The notes beneath the pieces are model-generated. The model was not told where the DNA came from and did not search any database. It worked only from the letters and a program-made list of their open reading frames with translations. Positions 12,594 to 24,500 of a stretch of 64,000 nt of DNA are shown piece after piece. How positions within the stretch are numbered: position 1 is the first letter of the stretch; every line of letters starts with the position of its first letter. Origin of the DNA: Pieris napi (taxonomy: Eukaryota > Arthropoda > Insecta > Lepidoptera > Pieridae). A program made the translations under genes and the position numbers. The stretch lies in NCBI RefSeq assembly GCF_905475465.1, contig NC_062248.1:4278001-4342000 (forward strand), written 5' to 3'.

Positions 12594-15500
12594 TTAAACA
12601 AATTTGTGCAAAATACTATCTAGGGCCTTTCTTACAGTCGGGTCATTGAATAGTTGGGCTTTGTCAGGTTTGGGTGGTGCGGTTTTAGGGGGCTGCACTT
12701 CCTTCTTATCATTAAGGATGTTGAGAATTCTCTGTTGCAAGTCCACTTGTGTCTTATTAGTTGATGCAGCCGGTGGTAGGGGCTCACCTAACTCTATTTT
12801 TACTTGCTGTCCTCGCTTTTCCTAAAAACAAAAATTCTTATAAAATTTAACAACCACTTAAGTAGGTAAAAAGATTATTATGACAGCCAACTTATAAATA
12901 GACAAAGAGATGAGGTTATACTTTATAGTGCTTCGCGGTAACATGGAATAGTAACGTTTTCTTATATATTTAAAACTGGCAACATCTAATAGACTATTTT
13001 TATTATAGGGTCGGGTCTTTCGGTCGACTAGAACGGTAGTTTTTTTAAATAAGCCATAGCTACATCTATTTTAAGAGTCTGCTTAACCTCTAACACTGTT
13101 CTCGTTCAATATTGAGGGTAGACAAAAATTTTAAAATGAAGGTAGGCAATAAAATTGTATACCTTTAAATATTCAAGAACTTTATCATACTGCATCACAG
13201 TTAAGTTTCTTCCATCAGCCAATTGTCCAAGTAAGGCATACACAGCTTCTCTTCCTGAGGGACCTCCTCGCTGTACCTCTTGGTAGTTCCTCGATATTAA
13301 TTGTAAGGCATCTTCTAGGGGCATGTTTCTGTGCTCTACAAATATTTAATGATCCATAGAAAATAAATTAGCACTTGCAAATTAGGGTACACAAAAAATA
13401 GTTTTTTGATAGTGCAATCTTACTTTATTTTGTGTAAAATTAAACTAGGAAAACTCTATTTCTATAGTGTAAATAATGTATTTTTGTTTTCCCTATCACA
13501 ATTTTACGTACTACAGGTATTGGCTATTGTGAGAGGCTGAGGCCAAAAATATTGAACTGATGAATTTCAATAAAAAATATGAGTTAGAAATACAAATTTT
13601 AACATGAACATAAACTTTTTCCGTTCTTAAAGATGTGATAAAAAAAATTTAACACTTGGCAAGCGCAGTCAAGTTTATTAATTACGGCGAAGAAATAGTT
13701 TTAAATTTATAAAAACAGAAGGTCATTTGATAATTTTGCTGGTCGTGAAGTAGACAGTAGCAACATAGTTGAGCGCCTTTTTTGTTTCAATGTGTGCTTA
13801 AAGCCCGTCACAGACTTAGCTATAATATATATTAATATACCGTATTATAATATATATTATAGCCAGCTACCACACACTGAGAAATATATATTTTGCCTTC
13901 ATTTAATTGATGGTCGTCCTAGTGTTCGCACGTATTTTGTAATTAAGGGTGTTCTTATTTCAAAATACTAATAGTATAAGATCCCGGTATACAACGACCT
14001 TCACCGAGATGCTTATTTAATGAAACTTATTTTATATTTAATTTAATATGTCAATAAATATAATCCATATGGGTTGCCTAGCAAATTTCAGTCCAGAGTA
14101 TGTTTAATGAATATTTAAAAAAAGATTTTTTTTTTATAATTTGCATGTAGTAAATTTTTCGAACTTTTTTCAATCAATATTTTTAATCAGGGTAGTATTA
14201 TATATGTATCACTAAAAACTTCTTTTATACTATAGATGTATATATACTTTAGTGTCACATAAAAAATATACACATAAATAATTAATTGATTAAAAACAAC
14301 CTAACTTTTGCATATTCTATGGGCTTCATTCTTTCGATTGGTATAGAATTTATCTAATAATCATACCGGTGAAATGTTTAAGAAAATATTTCTTTTTTAA
14401 ATTAATTAAAAATACTCTGGACTGAAATTTGCTAGGCAACCCATATGGATTATATTTATTGACATATTAAATTATATATAAAATAAGTTTCATTAAATAA
14501 GCATCTCGGTGAAGGTCGTTGTATAGCGGGATCTTAGACCATAACAGTAATTATGAATTCAACAAGTACATTGTTAATGGACTTAATAGACAGTTCTTCA
14601 GAAGACGATTCATAATATATAGTAATATGCAATAATGTATATTACGGTATCGCTTGGTGACGTCACAGAAATATATATTATAGCTGAGTGTGCGGTCACG
14701 CGAAAATTAGTATAGAAAATATATAGTAATATGCCTAGCCATAAAAATATTAATATACATATATTATAGCTAAGTCTGTGACGGGCTTAAATCTAATTTT
14801 ATGGTAAAATTAAAATTTTATTCATACCTTGAGGCAATCCATGTAAAATAGTAAGTGTCATTGACCTATGTTCTTGATTCTCTTGCATCACAAGTATTGC
14901 ATAAAGGCAGCCTCGGGAGGCAATATTTCCCAATACTTTGCCAATTGGCACATCTTCCATTGGAAACAAAAGGTCCACGACTATTCCAAGCCTTTTTAAT
15001 CTACCCTCAATGTATTCGGCATATTCACTGTAAGAGTATGCAAGTTTTAGTTCCCGGCACGTAAGCAAAATAGGCACAGTATGAAGAATTGAGTGTTATT
15101 GGATTACTCTGTTTAAACCGTGACTTTAAAGGGGTTATTGAAAAATCTAAAAAATTGAAATATTCAACGTCAGGCAACAAAACGACACGTGAAACGAAAC
15201 CGACACAGATTAGTCGAATTAATGATGACGTAATCCTATTTGAAGTTTAATTTCTAACTAATAATGAATAAAAAATAACTATTCCAAACATTTTCAATCT
15301 ACCCTCAATGTATTTTGCATATTCACTGTAAAGGTCTGATTAGAACGATTTTAACCGTATTAAAAAACATCATAGTTGGACCAACATATAATGGAATTGG
15401 ATAATACTAGAATATCTATTTAGCCTTCCATGCACATGTGCTAAATTTAGTGTGTTTGTCCTTAAATTTCCCGAAATCTAAGTTAATCATCGACATTTAA

Positions 15501-18500
15501 ATTAATCAAAATGATTATTATAGATCATTTATAGAAATTAATGCATATGTTGACATATTTGTCTTACTCGTACTTCAAGAAATGAACCTACCAATTCTTA
15601 AAAGGCCAGCAACGCACCTCCGAACTTTGTGCCAATGAAGTGTCCATAGGCGGCGGTATCACTTAATTTCAGATAAGCCTCCTGACCGTTTGCCCAGAGA
15701 TATATAAAAAAACAATTACTACACTATATGAGTTAGAGATACATATAATGTATTAAATATTGTAGAAATTAATCAATAAAAAAATAGTTCGATATCAACT
15801 TACGTGAGCATTTTCGATACAACAATAATCTCGCAATCATTACGTTCGGGTACTGGCAGTTTCCGCGGATATTCCGGATACCGTTCGAAGCGTTCTCTTT
15901 CTTGCCATTCACCTGAAAATAACGGATACAACATTAATTAACTATGGAGGTTCCAAGTTCGGGTCACAGCGAAAACAATATTACTTTAATTAAGAAGACT
16001 ATCGCCTTTAAAGATTGATGAAACTACTCGAACAACTTTTAATACTAATAAAAATTTCGAAATCATGACTTTTTTGAAGTCATTGTTAATTTTTGAACTT
16101 TTTATTAAACTTTTATTAATACATACAGTAAACCGCCTGTATTAATAAATCAATGTGGACAAATCATTTCTTTTTGACACTAATTATTTGACATATATAT
16201 AAATATAACGCGGATCTCCGCGTTTATATATGAGAACGGAAATCGCGTTAGTTCTCATTTACCACGATTAATTTCACTCTTAATATATCACTTCACTTTT
16301 AATATATTGAGCATGACAAAATTGCAAATGCATTCCATTGTTTCTTTCTTATATCATTTCCTACAACCGAAATAATTTCAATTAAAATATCGTATAAATT
16401 ATCCAAGAAACGAAATTGACAATTGACATTACCTCTTCCCGGAGATCTCTCACGGAAGGCCGGAGCACCGCGTCCCCTCCCACGACCCCTCGGCCCCCCG
16501 CGACCCCTGCCTCTCATGCCTGGTGGCTCGCGGTTGTCATTCCAACTCCTATTATAAATCTCTTCATGCATATCTTCTTCTGATGAATCCATTCCGATAA
16601 ACAATAATTAATTAAATATATGAGTGATGCGAGTACTGCAGGGCAAGTGGCTTGATCATTGATGAACATTACTCTCTATGTGCGCAATTTACGATGGGTG
16701 ATTAATAATCAGAAAATAGATATAGAAACAAGCCACGATTTAGAAGCACCACTGGATTTTTTTAAATAGATATATAGGTTGATTTTTTACAGAAAAATGA
16801 GATTATACAAGCTAGCGAGTATTAATAAATATTATAAAAATTGAATGAGGTGTCAATTCCACTGCATGTTGTATTCTGAACAAGTGGATAAGGTCGCGTA
16901 CTTGTAAACATACAGTATGTTTACTTCGAACGTATAATGATGCTATAGAAAGACAAGCGAATGCTGGGAATGGAATAAATGAAGCGTTGCTTTCCATTAT
17001 GTGCAGCCAAGAAATATCAAACACTGCTCAACTGCCCGTACAAAGGGGAGTGCTTATCCTGACGTCAACATACGGTAGTGAATGATGAGTGTGGCAGAAA
17101 AAATGAGAGCAAAATAAATGCCGTGGAAATGAGAGAGTTAAGTTTGTATGGGGGTAACATTGCGTGATAGGATAATTAATAGTGAGATACGTGAGCAGTA
17201 TGAGTTAGAAGAGGACGTAATAACAAGAATACGAAAGAAAATGCTTAGCAGGTTTGGCCACGTAGAGCGAAAAAAGTAGCATTTACAAGGCAACCGTGGA
17301 TTGTAAAGTCGGCTTGGATAGGCCTTGGTGAATAAATTGGATGAAGTGAGAGAGGTATGTCAGGACCGTAGCAACAAGTGGAGATACGTGGTCTCTGCCT
17401 ACCCCTTCGGGATAAAAAAAAACTTGTATTTTGATCATTGTAGGTGTTCACGCCATCCAGTTTCCTTTAGTCCTCTCTGATCACATTCTCTATCCTTACC
17501 GCACCCATTCCCTAAACACCACTCTTTCTCTTTTGCGGTATTAAAGTGTAGAAGGAGGGGACCGCATTCTACATGCTCCCGCGCCGCAGAGAAGATTCAT
17601 CCGCCGCCGCGAGCTCACGCGTGTGCTTTTGCTTACGCTTACGCTTCTTCCGCTTATAGTGCATATAGATTTATTTGTGGTCTTCTCTCACGAAGACAGG
17701 TGAAGAGACTGTGGACTTTAGGTGAGTGGTGTTTCCATTATTTTTACGCCGCATTCCACTTGCCCCTCGGCCTACTTCTCATTGTCTTCGCCGCTACATT
17801 ATTTTGGTCCTTTCGAGCCGCGATATATTATTTTAGTTTATTTCAATTCGCGATATATATATATATCTTAGTTAATATGGAGACTCGTAAAGCAACATTA
17901 GAGAAACAAGGTGCTAACAGTTCTCTTGAAATTGAACGAGCCGTGTTAATAGCAAAACGTGACAATCTATTTTCACGATTACAAGATTTATATGATAGGT
18001 CTAAGAAGACATCGGATGAAAGAGACATAAATTATTTTTTATCGGGAATGATTTCGATTGACAACATTCGGGATAAATTTTCAGAAACTGTAAATAAAAT
18101 AAATATAATCGAATTAACAATTAATCCCCTATACACTGTTAATTTTGAATGCATGAATGCATTTGAAGATATGTACTGTCATTCTAAGTACATGTTTGAA
18201 AAATTCAACAAGTCAGTGGCAGGTAGCAATGGTTTATCCGACTTAAATACCCAACGTAGATCGTTTCGTTTACCGAAGTTAGACTTGATGATGTTTAATG
18301 GTGATGTCATTAAGTGGCCAATATTTCACGAAACTTTTAAACGTACGATACACGAAAACCCTGACCTTACAGATCATGAACGCATTCAATACTTAATCAG
18401 TAAATTGTCTGATTCGGCCCTTTCAGTTTGCGCAGGTATCATTCCAAATGCCGAAAATTATGCTTTAATTTGGCAAACGCTTATAGACAAATACCATGAC

Positions 18501-21500
18501 AAACGAAGTTTAGGTTCAGCCTATATGCAAAAGATTCTAGACTTCAAACCGCTTACCACCGCTTCACATAAAAATTTACAATTGTTTCTTGACAATTACT
18601 GCACCGCAATATCAAGTTTAGAATCATTACAATTAGAAAATTTAGCTGATTTTATTTTACTATATTTATCATGTAAGAAATTAGATTCTAGTACGATTCG
18701 TTCCTTTGAGTTACATAATATGAATAACCCAACAATACCTAGTTATAAAGATTTAATTGCATTCGTACGCGAACATAATAGGATAGCTCAACATCTGGAT
18801 CCTACTCGCACATTTGATAACAAACCGGTTTCGTCGCGTGCGTTCGTTTCGCTTACAGAGAAGCAGTCTTCTTGTTCATTTTGTAAACGCATCGATCATT
18901 TTAATTTATATAAATGTAATTCATTTAAAGAATTGTCTATCGAGGATAAATATACTTTTATCAAAAACAATAAAGGATGTTTTAACTGTTTAAGTTTATC
19001 GCATATGTTAAATAAATGTAAGTCTGCATGGAATTGTCGTCATTGCCGCATGAGACATCATTCAACGCTGTGTCGTAATGCGACGGTTTCTCAAGAAAAC
19101 ATTCACCCTAATAACTTGAATCGCATGAGCAATGCAACTGCACAGGTTGCTGTGCCTCCCGCTAATAACACACCTTATTTACCTGCACGCAGCGACAATC
19201 AGTTGATTAATAACTCAAATATTTCGCTTTGTAATATTCGGCCCGCTATTTCCGAAAGTAATAATACATGTTTATTAGGTACGGCACAAGTATTGATATA
19301 TGGTTTAAATGGTAAACCACACAGTGTGCGTGTTTTAATTGATTGTGCATCTCAAAGCACTTTTATAACAATGAAATGCTGCAAAAGATTAAATTTAAAG
19401 GTTAATAAATTTTCTAATAAATTTGTAAAGGGTATTGGTTCCGCGTCAAATCCGATAATAGGAGAAGTGTCTATTGTTCTGTCTTCTCGGATTAACAATA
19501 ATTCTTTATCTTTGAATGCCTTTGCGATAGACAAAATTACAGACTCTTTACCGGTGTCACAAATTAATATGTCATCGCTTAAGCATTTGAACAATATTAC
19601 CTTAGCGGATGAAAATTATTTTTATCCTTCAGAGGTTGATATACTTATTGGTGCACCGCAATACGCCGAAATAATGTTGTCAGGCCGTGTTACTGGCGCA
19701 CCTGGCACTCCTACCGCTTTCGAAACAATATTCGGGTACATTATCATCGGAAACGTTCCCTTATTAAGTTCTGATTGCACCAATAACTATAACAGTTGTA
19801 CCGCTATTTCGTTATGTTCTTTAGTTGAACAGCCGCAGTTAGAAAGTTTAATTCAAAAGTTTTGGCATTTAGAAGAGGTGCAATGTTCTGTCCCTTTGAG
19901 TCCAGACGCTATTAAGAATGAACGCATATTTACAAATACTGTTTCTCGCGATTCCACTGGTCGCTATACAGTGATGTTACCTTTTTCAGAGAATCCAGCC
20001 GTTTTAGGAGACTCATATGATATGGCTAAACAACGATTTTATTTTCTTGAGCGTAAAATGTCAGCATCAAAGGAACTTCGTTTGGAATATGATGCAATTA
20101 TTAAAGAATACATCAATAAGGGTTACATTTCATTAGTGGAAAATGATAATAAAAATCAAGGTTATTATATTCCACATCATGCAGTTGCGAGGTTGGATAA
20201 GACCTCCACGAGATGGCGCATGGTGATGGACGCTAGTGCAAAAACATCTTCTGGTTTATCTTTGAATGATATATTGTATACTGGAGATAGTCTGCAAAGT
20301 GATCTATTTAATATTTTGTTAGACTTTCGCTTGTATAAATTTGCCTTTATTGCGGACATAAAACAAATGTACTTACAAGTGTGCGTTTCGGAAAATGACC
20401 GTAAATATTTAAAAATTTTGTTTCGCTTTAATTCAACTTCACCGCTTCATGTTTACCAGTTCAATCGTGTTTGTTTCGGTTTACGCTGTAGTCCTTACCT
20501 TGCAATGAGGGTATTACGCCAGCTGTGCTATGATGAAAAAGTACGTTTTCCGAACGCTATTCCTATAATTGAAAATAACACGTACGTTGATGATGTTTGT
20601 TACTCTGTGCCATCCTTGCCTTTTGGGTTAAAACTTTGCGAAGAACTTCGGGAGCTTGTTAGACTTGGGGGTTTCGAACTTGTTAAATGGGCCAGCAATA
20701 CATCGGAGCTTATTGAAAATTTATCATCTTCTGATAATCAATTAGGAAAAATAGATTTTGATGGTTCAGAAAATAATTTAAAAGTTCTTGGTTTACAATG
20801 GTCTCCAACCACTGATGAGTTTACGTACGCAGTTTCAATTAACCATAATAACCATGTGACTAAACGTAATATTTTGTCACTTATAGCACGACAATTTGAC
20901 GTCCTAGGACTAATAGCTCCAGTCATACTTTACGCTAAACTAATTATACAACAATTACACCTTCTTAAAATAGGCTGGGATGAACCACTTCCTTCAGCTA
21001 TAGTTGATGTTTGGCAAGTTTATATTCGGGAACTTCCATGTTTACGACAGCTACGTGTTCAACGACATTTAGGGGTTGAAGAAAAATCTACAATTTCTAT
21101 AATTGCCTTTGCGGATGCCAGTGAAAAAGCCTATGGCACTACTGTTTATTTAAAGACAAATAAACCTTTAAACTCTCCGCCTATAATTCGCTTAGTATGT
21201 GCTAAGTCGAAAGTTGCTCCGCTTAAAACCATTTCCGTTGCAAGACTAGAACTTTGCGCATGTTTACTCATGGCTAAGCTAGCTCAGCGGGTAATAGATA
21301 CTTACAAGAAACGTCACGTCATTAATGACATTTTTTGTTTCACTGATTCAATGGTTGCACTACATTGGATTTCCGCATCTCCGCACCGATTTAAGACCTT
21401 TATTGCTACGCGCATTACAAAAATAGTTTCTCATATTCGACCTGAAAAATTTCATCATGTTGCGGGTGATCAAAATCCTAGTGATTGTCTATCTCGCGGT

Positions 21501-24500
21501 ATGTCACCCACTGCATTTGTGAATAATTCTATTTGGTTCACTGGCCCAAAATGGTTAGAATTGGAATCATCTGAGTGGCCAATCACTTCTGTTAACTCTG
21601 AAACAGCTGTTGATGTAGAAGAAGAAAGAAAAATAGTTTCTATTCCCGCTACTGTGTGGAGTGATCCAAACCCAATTTTAGAACTGTCTCATCGAGTTTC
21701 TTCATGGTTATTGTTTCTCCGTACAGTGGTATGGATATACCGTTTTCTGAAAAGACTTCCTAGATCTACTAGTATCTCTGCTGATGATATTAATTTTGCT
21801 GAAATACAGATTTTTAAGGTTTTACAAAAAGTATACTTCTCTGATGTTATCCATAACATTAAAACTAGTGGTCGCTGCTCACGTTCTATTCAAAGATTAT
21901 GTCCTTTTCTAGATTCTGATGGGTTGATAAGGGTTGGTGGTAGACTAAAAAATGCCAATCTTCAGTATGATCACCAGCATCCTATTTTGTTACCGCAAAA
22001 GGATAGGATAATTGAGTTAATTATTTCCTATTATCATAATCATAACTGTCACGTTGGTCCAGTTACTTTAATGGCGATACTCCGACAACGTTTTTGGATA
22101 CTATCTTGCCGCAGCATAGTGCGATCAATTATACATAAATGTAACTTTTGTTTCAAAGCAAATCCTCAACCTACGATACCGCTCATGGGTGACTTACCCG
22201 ACTATCGTGTAAACGAATCTAATGCTTTCGTTCATACAGCTGTAGACTATGCTGGTCCTATTTCAATTATTCCTTATCGAAAACGTGGAGTCCGCTCTAT
22301 GAAAGCTTATCTTTGTATTTTTGTTTGTATGGTGGTTCGAGCCGTGCATGTTGAGCTTACAACAGACCTTAGTACTAGTTCATTTCTTTCTGCATTCAAA
22401 CGATTTATTGCGCGTCGTGGTTCGGTTTCTGTTCTTTATTCAGATAACGCAAAGAATTTTGTTGGAGCTAAAAATGCATTATCAGATATATTTACACTTA
22501 CAAATTCGAATGAATTTCGTGAAACATTTGCAACTGAGCTTTCAAATAATCGTATTCAGTGGAAATTCAATCCTCCTCGAAGTCCTCATTTTGGTGGCTG
22601 CTTCGAAATTTTTGTTAAGGCTTTTAAGAACCATTTGCGTCGTGTAGTGGGTGAGCAGTTACTCACGTACGAAGAAATGTTAACTGTTCTTACCCAAATT
22701 GAATCTGTAATCAATTCTCGACCACTTACACTTTTAAGTGAAGATCCTTCTGAGCTCACAGCACTGACTCCGGCTCACTTCTTGATGTCATCACCATTAA
22801 AGTTTCTACCCGCAAAGATAAAAATAAATGATGAACCACTTTCACTTTTAAAACGATTTGCGTTGCTGGATGGTATGGTACAATCATTTAGTAACCGATG
22901 GAAGGTAGAATATCTTCATTTGCTACAGTCCAGGACAAAATGGAATACACAGGCCAATCCTGTTACAATAGGTACAATCGTAGTAATTGTAACAGATAAT
23001 GTTTCTCCACTTTCTTGGCCTTTAGGAAAGGTGATGGAAATCTATCCAGGAAAGGATGGAGTTTGTAGAGTAGTTTTAGTAAAAACCGCAACAGGAGTTT
23101 ATAAAAGGCCTGTTGTGCGTTTATGCCCATTACCAAATCAGTAAATCTGCTTTACAAAACCGCTTTATAAACCGCATTAGAAACCGCTTTACAAACCGTT
23201 TTACAGTCCGCTTAACAAACCACTTTAGAAACTGCTTTACAAAACCGCTTTACAAACCGCTCAATAAAACCGTTTTACAGTCCGCTTAACAAACCGCTTT
23301 AGAAACCGCATCACAAACCGCTTTACAAACCGCTTTATAAATTCGCTTTACATTCGCATTAATATTTTTATTACATCTTATATTTTCTTTCTTTAATTTA
23401 CAAATTATCTCTTTATAAAAAACCTAAGGGTTTTTTAGGCCGGGGGCAATGTTCACGCCATCCAGTTTCCTTTAGTCCTCTCTGATCACATTCTCTATCC
23501 TTACCGCACCCATTCCCTAAACACCACTCTTTCTCTTTTGCGGTATTAAAGTGTAGAAGGAGGGGACCGCATTCTACATGCTCCCGCGCCGCAGAGAAGA
23601 TTCATCCGCCGCCGCGAGCTCACGCGTGTGCTTTTGCTTACGCTTACGCTTCTTCCGCTTATAGTGCATATAGATTTATTTGTGGTCTTCTCTCACGAAG
23701 ACAGGTGAAGAGACTGTGGACTTTAGGTGAGTGGTGTTTCCATTATTTTTACGCCGCATTCCACTTGCCCCTCGGCCTACTTCTCATTGTCTTCGCCGCT
23801 ACAGTAGGTTTGTGGTGATTTCAAGTATGTTTAAGAGGAATTAAACAATATAAACAACAATTTTAAAACTTCTAATATTATTTTGATCTTTAAATGAAAA
23901 TATTACAAAATGGGTCAAAAACATAGGAAAGAAAAAATATACAAGTCATATACCTTTTTCTCCAACATAGTTCCCTTGGTTATCATAAAGATCATCTTGA
24001 TTATCTTCTACCGTCATTGGAAGATTATCATTCAGAGCAACAGCTGGAGGTACATCTGGCTGTACCGAAACCATATCACTCTGAAGTCTATAAAAGGTTA
24101 AAAAATAATTATTATTATCATCCCTCTGAACACATTATTCATATTGCAAACCATTTTGGTGCATCACTTATTCACTTTATTATAAAACTACATGGATTTT
24201 AGAAGCATCCATCTTTCTTCACTAAGCTGAATAACAAAAAAAACAATGAAAGGTTGAAAATAGATTGTAGCACATTTTTAAAAAGACCATCTCCAAGGTT
24301 TGATGTCAATTCAAAGTATCAATTACTATAATAAATAATTTACTCTTAAAGCCCTAGTATATGTATTAACATCAAATTATGATGTTACAGTTAATGTCTT
24401 CCTAAATTAAGTTTCATAAGTAAAATAAAACCTAAGGAAACCTTTTCGGCAAAGCAAATTTGTTTAGTAGGCTGCACTGGCTCAAGTTATCTTGCTTAAT

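Larger units (their letters stand above)
13803..14786. mobile_element. 984-bp inverted-repeat DNA element in intron 6, flanked by TTAAA
   Basis: Left end GCCCGTCACAGACTTAGCTA and its inverse at the right end are terminal inverted repeats that continue into AT-rich 'ataatatat' sequence. TTAAA stands on both sides (13798-13802 and 14787-14791), consistent with a target duplication at a TTAA-type site. No transposase frame is present. TTAA targeting would suggest a piggyBac relation, but the termini do not start CCC, so the superfamily stays open. It holds a second inverted repeat inside. Confidence 0.75.
17440..23808 (+). mobile_element. Complete Bel/Pao LTR retrotransposon with GTAGG target duplication
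   Basis: The element proper runs 17445-23803 (6,359 bp), flanked on both sides by GTAGG (17440-17444 and 23804-23808). It has two 354-bp LTRs of the form TGTT...TACA that I could not tell apart by eye, a candidate primer-binding site, one long polyprotein frame and a purine-rich tract before the 3' LTR. It sits in intron 3 of the NCOA5-like gene, opposite to the gene, about 150 bp from the exon 3 donor. Matching LTRs, the target duplication and the open frame mean a young insertion. Whether it moves now cannot be told from sequence. Confidence 0.95.

Noticed and set aside
22321..22647. 108-codon frame inside the integrase region
   Set aside because: Alternative frame of the Bel/Pao polyprotein; no motif of its own.
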